Positions 6,969 to 14,293 of a stretch of DNA of 31,339 nucleotides are shown here, piece after piece. Position numbers and translations under genes: made by a program. The first letter of the stretch is position 1; each line of letters begins with the position of its first letter. Source of the DNA: Myxococcota bacterium (GTDB lineage Bacteria > Myxococcota_A > UBA9160 > PR03); assembly GCA_030066475.1 (NCBI GenBank), contig JASJBO010000085.1:1-31339 (forward strand), read 5' to 3'. Under the pieces are notes generated by a model that worked only from the letters and a program-made list of their open reading frames with translations, was not told the origin of the DNA and searched no databases.

Positions 6969-7176
6969 CGCCTACCAGGAGGTCGCCGGCTGCTTCGAGC
7001 ACGGCGGCCGTCTGCTCCCGGGACACCGAGGGGTAGGCGTCGAGGAACTTGTCGAGGCTGTCGCCCGCTGCGAGGAACTCGAAGAGGATGCGCACCGGCA
7101 CCCGAGTGCCTCGGAAGACAGCGGTCCCCTCGAGGATGTCCGGATCACACTGAATCGCCGAACACGCCACAGCCAT
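6952..7176 (-). CDS. DUF433 antitoxin, toxin lost
   Basis: This 74-aa protein is recognised by DPDILEGTAVFRGTRVPVRI and FEFLAAGDSLDKFLDAYPSV, the DUF433 signature (a winged-helix-like domain). DUF433 proteins are antitoxins paired with DUF5615 PIN-like toxins. The ATG at 7176 gives the normal domain length. The partner gene overlaps the 3' end but is reduced to 18 codons. The gene lies 74 nt downstream of the sigma-factor gene on the same strand and could be read from it. No clear promoter or ribosome site was seen. Confidence 0.82.
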   Translation of the reverse strand: MAVACSAIQCDPDILEGTAVFRGTRVPVRILFEFLAAGDSLDKFLDAYPSVSREQTAAVLEAAGDLLVGVARPS

Positions 7177-7250
7177 CGCACCGAGGACGGTAGCGCATGC
7201 ATTTCGCAGGCTGTCGCGTCCGGAGGTGCGCGCCTCGAGAGAAGCGCCGG

Positions 7251-8579
7251 CTACTCGGCCAGGAACCCCGCGAGCTCGCCCGCCGCGCGCCCCTCGCGGA
7301 TCTTTGCCAGCGCGCGCGCCTCGAGCTGGCGCACCCGCTCGCGCGAGAGGCCGAGCTGGCGGCCGATCTGCTCGAGCGTGCGCGGCTCGCCGTCGAGGCC
7401 GAAGTGGCCGCGCACGATCAGGCGCTCGCGCTGGTCGAGCCCGGCCAGCACCCGCTCGGTGGCGGCCTGCAGGCGTGCGTCGTCCATGTCCTCGACGGGC
7501 GACGGGAGGTCGGGGTCGGCGAGCGTGTCGCCCAGCGTGCGCGTGCGGTTGCCGTCGCCCGGCCGCTGCTCGGCGTCGAACGAGACGGGATCGAGGCCGA
7601 TGCGCTCGAGCTCGCGCGCCCGCTCCACCTCGATGCCCATCTCGGTGGCGATCTCCTCGGGCTCGGGCCGACGCTGCAGGCGGCTCTCGAGCCGGTCGCG
7701 GGTCTGGCGGTACCAGCGCAGCGCGTCGAAGCTGTGGCTCGGGATGCGCACGGTGCGCGAGTGGTTCTGGATGGCGCGGATCAGCGCCTGCCGGATCCAC
7801 CAGACGCCGTAGGTCGAGAACTTGAAGCCACGCCGCCAGTCGAACTTCTCGACGCCGCGGATCAGGCCCGTGTTGCCCTCCTGGATCAGGTCCTCGAAGG
7901 AGAGGCCCAGGTTCCGGAAGTCCTTCGACACCTTCACCACGAGCTTCAGGTTGTGCCAGACGAAGCGGTTCTGGTGCTCGAGCTGGCGGGCGCGCGCCAG
8001 CTCCGCGGCCTCCACGCGGGCCAGGAAGTCGCGCGCGGGCAGCCCCAGCTCCGAGCTCGGGCCGGCGCGGCCGCTCTCGCGGCGCAGGCGGTCGGCACGC
8101 GCGCGCAGCTCGGTCTGGAGCCGCTCGAGCAGGTGGCCCGCGAGGTCGGCGTCGAGCAGCAGCCGCAGCACCTGGGCGTCGAGCCGCGCCAGCGCCTGCC
8201 GGTCGGGGCGCCCCGCCGCGACCAGGCGCGCGCGCTTCCGCACCAGCCGCTCGACCCGCGCCAGGCAGGCGTCGATCTGCTCGCCGCTGGCGCGCGGCGC
8301 GTTGCCGTAGGACTCGCAGAGCTTCCCGGTGGCGCGCCCCGAGTCCTTGCGCTCGCGCCACAGCCGCACCAGCTCGCGCGCGCACCACGGCACGCCGAGC
8401 AGCGCCTCGGTGCGCTCGCGGCGGGCCTCCTCCATCTCCTTGGACAGCAGCACCTCCTCCTCGGCGCTGAGCGTCGGGATCGGCGCGATGTCGGCCAGGT
8501 AGGCGGTGAGCGTCTCGCGCTCGGAGCCGGCAGCCGGCCCGCCCGGGGTCGTGACGTCTGGAATGCGGTCGCGGAGCAT
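7251..8579 (-). CDS. RNA polymerase sigma-70 factor, RpoD-like (group 1/2)
   Basis: This is a 442-aa sigma factor. Region 1.2 is [20 protein letters not shown] (residues 24-43). A poorly conserved helical linker of about 150 residues follows, comparable to the non-conserved region of RpoD. Region 2 is [20 protein letters not shown] through [20 protein letters not shown] (211-270), with the aromatic/basic -10 recognition helix. Region 3.0 has [10 protein letters not shown], where primary sigmas usually have RxIRIPVHM. Region 4.2 has [20 protein letters not shown], the -35 recognition helix. There is no region 1.1. The variant region 3.0 and lack of region 1.1 suggest an alternative, primary-like sigma factor, not the housekeeping one. 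GGGAGG lies 3 nt before the ATG, a short spacing. No anti-sigma gene is adjacent. Confidence 0.9.
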   Translation of the reverse strand: MLRDRIPDVTTPGGPAAGSERETLTAYLADIAPIPTLSAEEEVLLSKEMEEARRERTEALLGVPWCARELVRLWRERKDSGRATGKLCESYGNAPRASGEQIDACLARVERLVRKRARLVAAGRPDRQALARLDAQVLRLLLDADLAGHLLERLQTELRARADRLRRESGRAGPSSELGLPARDFLARVEAAELARARQLEHQNRFVWHNLKLVVKVSKDFRNLGLSFEDLIQEGNTGLIRGVEKFDWRRGFKFSTYGVWWIRQALIRAIQNHSRTVRIPSHSFDALRWYRQTRDRLESRLQRRPEPEEIATEMGIEVERARELERIGLDPVSFDAEQRPGDGNRTRTLGDTLADPDLPSPVEDMDDARLQAATERVLAGLDQRERLIVRGHFGLDGEPRTLEQIGRQLGLSRERVRQLEARALAKIREGRAAGELAGFLAE

Positions 8580-8622
8580 GGGCCTCCCGGTCTCGAGGGT
8601 TCAGGGTCGCTCTGACTCGGGC

Positions 8623-8639
8623 CGGCTGTCGTGCAGCCG
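8623..8639. other. Hairpin in the sigma-factor leader
   Basis: CGGCTG (8623-8628), TCGTG, CAGCCG (8634-8639) forms a 6-bp stem about 45 nt before the sigma-factor start, in the 257-nt gap 8580-8836. It may be a leader structure or the end of the upstream transcript; neither is shown. I see no clear promoter or gene in the rest of that gap. Confidence 0.3.
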
Positions 8640-8836
8640 ACCGGGGCCGCGGCCGGCACCAGCGGGAAGCCCTCTCACCTGCTCCCCGCGGGCAGAAAGC
8701 ACAGGCCGCGATGGGTCTTGGATGTCGGAACCTCGAAAAGGATTCACTCTGGCTGCCGCCTCCCCCCAAGAGACACGGCTGCGGTCCAGCTACTCCAACA
8801 CCCTGCGGGTCCGGTCGTTGCGGCCGGGGAGGCAGC

Positions 8837-9949
8837 TCAGTCCGGCTGCCGGCTCGTCAGCCCTACGCCGTCGAGCACCTCGCCGCAGCGGGAGCAGGCC
8901 CCGTCGTCGACCAGGTGGTTGCGCAGCATCACCGAGCCGACCCGCTCGATCACGACCTGCTCGCAGCGGGGGCAGCGGGTGTTGCCGCCGCCGCGGCTCG
9001 AGACGTTGCCCTCGTAGACGTAGCGCAGACCCGCCTCGAGCCCGATCTCCCGCGCGCGCCACAGCCGGATCGGCGAGGTGGGCTCGCGGTCGGCCATCTG
9101 CCAGGCCGGGAAGAAGCGCGACACGTGCCAGGGCACCTCGGGCCCCACCGAGTGGACGAACTCGGCGATCTCGCGCAGCTCGGCCTCGGAGTCGTTCATG
9201 CCCGGGATCACCAGGGTCGTCACCTCCACCCACACGCCCAGCTCGCGATAGAGCCGGATGGCGTTCAGGACGGGCTCGAGCCCGGCGCGCGCCACGTGCC
9301 GGTAGGTGCGCTCGCGGAAGGACTTGAGGTCGACGTTCACCGCGTCGAGCAGGGGCGCGATCTCCCGCAGCGGCGCCTCGCAGATGAAGCCGTTGGTCAC
9401 CCAGACGTTGGCGAGCCCGGCCTCCCGGGCGCGCACCGCGGTGTCGTGGGCGAGCTCGTAGAAGACGGTCGGCTCGGTGAACGTGTAGGCGATCGAGTCG
9501 GCCCCCGAGACCCGCGCGGCCGCCACGATCTCGTCGGGCGTCACGCGCTCCCCGGCGACGAGGCCCTCCTCGGCGCTGAGCTGCGGGCACAGCGGCTCCT
9601 GGGCGTCGTCGGTGGCCCACTCGAAGCGGCGCGGCAGCCTGAGCTTGGGCCACTGCGAGATCTGCCAGTTCTGGCAGAAGGCGCAGCGCAGGTTGCAGCC
9701 GACCGTCGCGATCGAGTAGGCCGTCGAGCCCGGGTGGAAGTGGAAGAAGGGCTTCTTCTCGATCGGCTCGACGCTGCGCGAGATCACGCGGTCGTACACC
9801 AGCGTGACCAGCGTCCCGTCGCGGTTGACCCGCACCCCGCACGCCCCCTTCACCCCGGGCGCCATCCGGCACTCGTGCGGACAGAGCGTGCAGCGGACCG
9901 CTCCCCCGGCGGCGGGCTCGGCCCAGGCGGCCTCGTGCAGACCCTCCAA
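8837..9949 (-). CDS. amrS: AmmeMemoRadiSam system radical SAM enzyme
   Basis: This 370-aa protein has the radical SAM cluster motif GCNLRCAFCQNW (Cys 85, 89 and 92). An N-terminal cysteine cluster CTLCPHEC...GACGV (Cys 20, 23, 27, 37) and a C-terminal zinc-ribbon-like CPRC...CSRCG pair are typical of AmrS. TFTEPTVFYELAHD and WVTNGFICEAPL are further family blocks. AmrS acts with AMMECR1 (AmrA) and Memo (AmrB) homologues in a conserved but biochemically poorly defined pathway; neither partner is in this window. The TTG start at 9949 lies 3 nt after the stop of the DksA-like gene, so the two genes form one operon. The family N-terminus (EGLHEAAWAEP) supports this start. Confidence 0.92.
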   Translation of the reverse strand: MEGLHEAAWAEPAAGGAVRCTLCPHECRMAPGVKGACGVRVNRDGTLVTLVYDRVISRSVEPIEKKPFFHFHPGSTAYSIATVGCNLRCAFCQNWQISQWPKLRLPRRFEWATDDAQEPLCPQLSAEEGLVAGERVTPDEIVAAARVSGADSIAYTFTEPTVFYELAHDTAVRAREAGLANVWVTNGFICEAPLREIAPLLDAVNVDLKSFRERTYRHVARAGLEPVLNAIRLYRELGVWVEVTTLVIPGMNDSEAELREIAEFVHSVGPEVPWHVSRFFPAWQMADREPTSPIRLWRAREIGLEAGLRYVYEGNVSSRGGGNTRCPRCEQVVIERVGSVMLRNHLVDDGACSRCGEVLDGVGLTSRQPD

Positions 9950-9952
9950 CGG

Positions 9953-10561
9953 CTACGCCACCGGGCCGGCCGCCTTGGCGCAGCCTCCGCACACCCGGGT
10001 GTCGGGGACGCGACGCAGCCGCTCCAGCTCGACCCAGCCTCCGCAGGCCGCGCACAGGCCGTAGTCGCGGCCCGGGATGGCGTGCAGGGCGCGATCGAGC
10101 AGATCGAGCCGCTCCGTGTCGAGCTCCCGCAAGGTGGCGTCCAGGTGCGGCGTCACCCCGGCGTCGGCCAGCTCGGCCTCGCCCTCGGCCTGGCCGCCCG
10201 CGTCGTCGAGGAAGGCCCCCTCCGCCTCGAGCCGGCGGTTGCGCGCGACGATCTCGTCGCGCTCGGCCTCCAGCCCCTCCCGGAGCGTCTCGAGCGCGTC
10301 GCGGCGCTCGTCGTCGGGCCCCGCCAGCGGCGCGGGCCGCGGCTCCTCCTCGCGCAGCCGCGTGGCGCGCGAGACCAGCAGCCGCCGCTTCTCGGGCAGC
10401 GAGAGCACGCCGCACTCGACCAGACCCACGCAGCGCGCCAGGTGGCGCGCCTCGCACAGCTCTTCGAGCACCGCGCGGCCGCCGTGGCGCTCCCCGCTCA
10501 GCTCCTCGGCCGCGACCGCGAACACGCGCAGGTAGGGACAGTGATGGAAGTGATGGCGCAT
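9953..10561 (-). CDS. DksA/TraR-type zinc-finger protein with N-terminal cysteine region
   Basis: This 202-aa protein has a C-terminal DksA/TraR C4 zinc finger: LCAACGGWVELERLRRVPDT then CGGCA (Cys 170, 173, 191, 194). A helical, Glu/Arg-rich segment (about residues 85-160, probable coiled coil) precedes it, as in DksA. The first 60 residues differ from DksA and hold four more cysteines (8, 36, 44, 50) plus a His cluster (HHFHHC), suggesting a second metal site. DksA proteins enter the RNA polymerase secondary channel; the coiled-coil tip here does not show an obvious DxxDxA motif, so that role is uncertain. GAGGAGGGG precedes ATG 10561. The stop is 3 nt before amrS, which links it to that pathway. 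Confidence 0.78.
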   Translation of the reverse strand: MRHHFHHCPYLRVFAVAAEELSGERHGGRAVLEELCEARHLARCVGLVECGVLSLPEKRRLLVSRATRLREEEPRPAPLAGPDDERRDALETLREGLEAERDEIVARNRRLEAEGAFLDDAGGQAEGEAELADAGVTPHLDATLRELDTERLDLLDRALHAIPGRDYGLCAACGGWVELERLRRVPDTRVCGGCAKAAGPVA

Positions 10562-10734
10562 CGACGCCCCTCCTCATCGACTTCATGCTGTCTCCCGGAG
10601 CACGTGGCGTGCCAAGCGTCGGGCGCCCCTGTGTCCCCGAGGTGGGTGCTTGAGGCATCCCGCCACGCAACTGTGGCGCCGCGAGCGGACAGGCCCCCGC
10701 GCGCGGGGCGCAGTTCCTGCAAGAGGCACCGGGG

Positions 10735-11643
10735 GTGAGGCGGCTCGCGCTCTCCGACGACGAGGTAGCCGACGCGCTGGAGCGCGTGGCCGAGCTGCTC
10801 GAGGCCCAGGACGGTGACATCCACCGGCTCCGGGCCTACCGGCGCGCTGCGCTGACCGCGCGCGAGAGCGCGGTGTCGCTGGCCGAGGTGGAGCACGGCC
10901 CGGGCGGGCTCGAGAGCCTGCCCGGCATCGGCAAGAGCCTGGCCGCCGTGATCCATGAGCTGCTGCACACCGGGCGCTCCTCCCTGCTCGAGCGGCTCGA
11001 GGGCCAGATCTCCCCCGAGGATCTGTTCACGACGCTTCCCGGTGTCGGAGAGGAGCTCGCGCACCGCATCCACGCCGAGCTCGGCACCGAGACGCTGGAG
11101 GAGCTCGAGCTGGCCGCCCACGACGGCCGGCTGGAGCGCGTCGCCGGAATCGGGCCGCGCCGCGTCCGGGGCATCCGCGACTCGCTGGCGGCGACCCTGT
11201 CGCGCTCGACGCGGCGCCGGGCGCGCCGCCTGCGTGTCGGCGAGCTCGGTGCCTCCGAGCCGGGGGCTCCGCGCCCTTCCGTCGCAACGCTGCTCGCCGT
11301 CGACGCCGAGTATCGCCGCCGCGCCGCCGCCGGGGAGCTGCGCCGGATTGCCCCGCGGCGCTTCAACCCGACGCGCGAGGCCTGGCTCCCGATCCTGCAC
11401 GTCGAGCGCGACGAGTTGTCGTTCACCGCGCTCTACTCGAACACCGCGCGCGCGCACGAGCTCGGGACCGTGCGCGACTGGGTCGTCCTCTACTGGGAAC
11501 GCGACGGCGACGAGGACCAGGCCACGGTGGTCACCGAGCGCCGGGGACCGCTTGCCGGGCGGCGCGTGGTGCGCGGTCGGGAGGGCGAGTGCGCCCGCCA
11601 CTTCGCCGCACGGGCCGCAGGACCCGCCGCCTGCGCACGCTGA
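10735..11643 (+). CDS. Helix-hairpin-helix protein, DNA polymerase X N-terminal-like
   Basis: This 302-aa protein starts at GTG 10735. Residues 1-65 resemble the 8-kDa-type domain of family X polymerases (RLRAYRRAALTARE). Three helix-hairpin-helix motifs follow: LESLPGIGKSLAAVI, FTTLPGVGEELAHRI and LERVAGIGPRRVRGI. These bind DNA non-specifically. The palm and finger domains and the metal-binding aspartates of a polymerase are absent, and so is a PHP domain. The C-terminal half is a conserved domain of unknown function with RRFNPTREAWLPILHVERD and FTALYSNTARAHELG. It is thus a stand-alone protein class, probably linked to DNA repair. Its 3' end is 1 nt from the converging dockerin gene. Confidence 0.8.
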   Translation: MRRLALSDDEVADALERVAELLEAQDGDIHRLRAYRRAALTARESAVSLAEVEHGPGGLESLPGIGKSLAAVIHELLHTGRSSLLERLEGQISPEDLFTTLPGVGEELAHRIHAELGTETLEELELAAHDGRLERVAGIGPRRVRGIRDSLAATLSRSTRRRARRLRVGELGASEPGAPRPSVATLLAVDAEYRRRAAAGELRRIAPRRFNPTREAWLPILHVERDELSFTALYSNTARAHELGTVRDWVVLYWERDGDEDQATVVTERRGPLAGRRVVRGREGECARHFAARAAGPAACAR

Positions 11644-11644
11644 G

Positions 11645-13477
11645 TCAGAGCCCGCAGAGCGGCCGGTCGCACACGTACACGCAGAGCCGCGCGTCGTTGA
11701 TGCTGATCAGGCCGTCGAGGTTCGCATCGCGCGGATCGTCGGGGAGCGCCGTCGTGCCCCGCGCCGCCACGATGGCGAGCACGTCGTCCCGGTCCACCTC
11801 GAAGTCGCCATCCACATCGCAGCGCTCGGGCACCCCGTCGACCCGGAGATCGGAGAGCACGGGACTCACGCCGCCCGGGCCCGTGGGGCGCAAGGTCGCC
11901 TGGATCTCGATGAAGCGACCGACGAGGCCGAGCGTGGCCCCGTTGGCGACCGGGACGAACGGCTCGCTCGGGAGCCCCGCCTCGGAGTCCGCGGCACGCG
12001 CCTCCACCGTGATCGACGAGCCGGGCGGCTCGCTCGCCTCCGGCTCCGTGTTCCAGACGATGCGCGCCCACACCTGCCCGGGCCGCTCCCCGTCGTGCAC
12101 GACGGACCAGGTGCCCTGCGGAGCCGTGGCGCCGATCGCGACCGCCCCGGTCATGTCGCTGTAGTTGTAGGGCCCCGCGCCCGACCCGAGCGAGACGGTG
12201 AGATCGACCGCTCCCAGGCCGTCCGCGCCCGCGTCCGGATCGATCCGCATGATGTTGTCCGAGCCGAGGTTCGTCACCCAGACCTTGCCCTCGGCGTCGA
12301 CGGCGACGCCCGTGGGCGTGGCTCCGACCGGAACCACCTTGAGCAGGTTGCCCGCGTTGTCGAGGCGCGAGACGTCGGATCCCCCGCTGTTCGCGACCCA
12401 GACGTGGTTGTCCGCCGGGGTCACGGTCACGCCGCGATCCGAGCCGGCGCCGCCCGTGGGCCTGGGGAAGCCGACCTGGACCACCCCGACGGGCGAGACC
12501 TTCACGATCGAGTTGCTCGTCCACATGCTGTTCCAGAGGAAGCCGAGCGTGTCGATCCACAGGCCGTACGAGTTGGCGACCGGGATGCAGGAGCCCGCGC
12601 GCGTGACCGGGTCGTAACGCAGCAGCCGCGACTGGCTGATGCTGGCGGACCACAGCACGCCGTTGCCGTCGACCAGTCCCCCGTAGCCGCCGCAGCCGAG
12701 CTGGCGCGCATCGAAGTCGTCCAGGATGGCTCCCGTGCTGCCGTCCAGCTTCAGGAACGAGCGCTGCGCGAACGGGTAGCCCCCCACCCAGACGTCGTTG
12801 TTGGCGTCGATCGAGACGTGTCGCACGTTCGGAGCGTCGGGCAGACGCTGGTAGATCAGGATGCACTCGTCGTCCGCGTCCTCGACCACGCCGTCGGCGC
12901 CGCCCGCGCCGTCGGTCACGTCCGGCCACGGCCGGATGTCGCCCAGCCCTGCGGAGGTCTTGACCAGCCCGTCGGCGTCGCGGTCGACGCAGGTGTTGTA
13001 GGCGAACGGCGGCGCGCGGTAGGCGCCCAGCGGGTTCGGACTGCCATCCGCGTTGGCGCGCGTCCCGCCGACGATCAGTCCGATCTTCACCACCGACCCG
13101 TGCGCGATCGCGCCGATCGATCCTTCCTCGTCGCGGTTGCCGGTCCAGACGTTGCCGAACAGGTCCACGGTCGTACGCGACGGATTGAGCCCACGACCCT
13201 CGGGCGCCGCCCGGTACTCGCCCAGCACCTCGCCGCTGTCGGTGTTGACGCGCACCATGGTGCCGCGCGCCGAGGCGGCCACGTTGATGAACGGAAACGG
13301 CGCCGCCTCCGCGTTGAGCTGGAGCTGGTCGTTGTTGGGGGCGTCGTGGTTCACGTTGAGCAGCACGCCTTCGTCGAAGTCGGCGTCCAGCGTATAGACG
13401 CGATCCGCGCACGAGGCGCCCAAAGACAGAGCCGCGACGAGCGCCAGTGCCGCCGCTGCGATCCTGCGGGTTCCCAT
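11645..13477 (-). CDS. Secreted NHL/Vgb-like beta-propeller protein with C-terminal type I dockerin
   Basis: This 610-aa protein has a Sec signal peptide (MGTRRIAAAALALVAALSLG). A long region of propeller-like repeats follows: VSIDANNDVWVGGYPF, LWIDTLGFLWNSMW, VTPADNHVWVANSGG and VAVDAEGKVWVTNLGSDNI, as in virginiamycin-B-lyase or NHL proteins. A beta domain lies near residues 450-550. Residues 553-610 carry two dockerin calcium loops, DVDGDFEVDRDDV and DANLDGLISINDA, flanked by cysteines. Dockerins bind cohesin domains, and a cohesin protein is encoded 1 nt upstream in the same operon. The propeller may bind or sense a ligand; no catalytic residues are recognised. GAGG just before the ATG lies in the end of the cohesin gene. 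Confidence 0.85.
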   Translation of the reverse strand: MGTRRIAAAALALVAALSLGASCADRVYTLDADFDEGVLLNVNHDAPNNDQLQLNAEAAPFPFINVAASARGTMVRVNTDSGEVLGEYRAAPEGRGLNPSRTTVDLFGNVWTGNRDEEGSIGAIAHGSVVKIGLIVGGTRANADGSPNPLGAYRAPPFAYNTCVDRDADGLVKTSAGLGDIRPWPDVTDGAGGADGVVEDADDECILIYQRLPDAPNVRHVSIDANNDVWVGGYPFAQRSFLKLDGSTGAILDDFDARQLGCGGYGGLVDGNGVLWSASISQSRLLRYDPVTRAGSCIPVANSYGLWIDTLGFLWNSMWTSNSIVKVSPVGVVQVGFPRPTGGAGSDRGVTVTPADNHVWVANSGGSDVSRLDNAGNLLKVVPVGATPTGVAVDAEGKVWVTNLGSDNIMRIDPDAGADGLGAVDLTVSLGSGAGPYNYSDMTGAVAIGATAPQGTWSVVHDGERPGQVWARIVWNTEPEASEPPGSSITVEARAADSEAGLPSEPFVPVANGATLGLVGRFIEIQATLRPTGPGGVSPVLSDLRVDGVPERCDVDGDFEVDRDDVLAIVAARGTTALPDDPRDANLDGLISINDARLCVYVCDRPLCGL

Positions 13478-13478
13478 C

Positions 13479-14057
13479 TCAGCAACCTCCTCGCGAGCGG
13501 CGCGCCAGGACCACCAGTCCCAGCGCCAGCACGAGGGCCGTGCCGGGCTCGGGAACCACCCGCACGAGACCCGACGCGGGATCGAGCGGCAGCACCTTGC
13601 CCTCCAGGCCCTTGACGTCGTTGAACGGGTCGAAGCGGAAGGTCAGGGAGGATTCGCCGAGCGCGATCGCCGTGAACTCGACGGTGGCCAGTGTGAAGGC
13701 GTCGGGCTGGCGCGCCGCCAGGTCCGCATCGGCGAGCAGCGACACCTGGGCGAGATCGACCAGGCCGGGGGACCCGAGGTCGAACACGTCGATGCTCTCG
13801 AGCGCCGCCGCGTCGCCCAGCAGCACACCGAAGCTCACGCCGACCGCCGACAGCACAGTCGCGTCGTAGACGACGTCGAGGTCGTAGGCGCTCACGATCT
13901 CGCCGTCCAGGTCCGCGACCCGGATCTCCACCGAGACCGGGGCTCCCAGTCCGACGGTCTGCTCGGACGGGTCGAACCCCAGCGTCACGGCGCCCGCCGA
14001 GTGCAGTGCGACGAGGCTGAGCGCCAGGGTCGTCGCGACGAGTCGGCCCTCGTTCAT
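13479..14057 (-). CDS. Cohesin-domain protein with PEP-CTERM anchor
   Basis: This 192-aa protein has a signal peptide (about residues 1-23, ending SAGA). The cohesin-like beta domain (about 26-155) shows VGLGAPVSVEIRVADLDGE, AYDLDVVYDATVLSAVGV and FTLATVEFTAIALGESSLTF. It ends in VPEPGTALVLALGLVVLARR, a clear PEP-CTERM signal for exosortase processing and surface display. GGAGGAAG lies 5 nt before ATG 14057. The stop is 1 nt before the ATG of the dockerin protein. Family knowledge says cohesins grip dockerins; with the neighbour this predicts a surface-bound cohesin holding the propeller protein. The cohesin call rests on pattern and context and is less certain than the sorting signal. Confidence 0.8.
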   Translation of the reverse strand: MNEGRLVATTLALSLVALHSAGAVTLGFDPSEQTVGLGAPVSVEIRVADLDGEIVSAYDLDVVYDATVLSAVGVSFGVLLGDAAALESIDVFDLGSPGLVDLAQVSLLADADLAARQPDAFTLATVEFTAIALGESSLTFRFDPFNDVKGLEGKVLPLDPASGLVRVVPEPGTALVLALGLVVLARRSRGGC

Positions 14058-14073
14058 GTCGCTTCCTCCGTGT

Positions 14074-14088
14074 CCACCTCTGAGGTGG
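14074..14088. promoter_or_regulatory. Palindrome in the cohesin gene leader
   Basis: CCACCTC (14074-14080), T, GAGGTGG (14082-14088) is a perfect inverted repeat 16 nt upstream of the cohesin start. A one-base loop is poor for RNA, so a protein-binding site is more likely. Confidence 0.4.
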
Positions 14089-14252
14089 CGCGGAGATCGC
14101 CCGCGTGGCAGCCCAAGCACTCGTCCCGCAACGAGAATTCGAGCAGGCCCCGCACTCGGAGTGAGCCTCTCCGACCCATTGCCGAGCGGCCGGTGTGTCG
14201 CCCGGACGCAATCGCCGCGGGCGCGGCACGTCCGCGCGTTCGGCGGCGCGCA

Positions 14253-14273
14253 GCTGGGCCATTCGTTCCCAGC
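14253..14273 (-). terminator. Hairpin downstream of the molybdopterin enzyme gene
   Basis: GCTGGG (14253-14258) and CCCAGC (14268-14273) form a 6-bp stem with a 9-nt loop, starting 20 nt after the stop at 14294. There is no T-tract. The remainder of the 236-nt gap 14058-14293 shows no gene. Confidence 0.35.
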
Positions 14274-14293
14274 CGACCCCGAGGCGAGCTGCC

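Noticed and set aside
10695..10708. GC palindrome CCCCGCGCGCGGGG in the divergent region 10562-10734
   Set aside because: Pure GC palindromes are expected by chance at this base composition; it has no promoter boxes around it. I see no firm promoter in this 173-nt gap.
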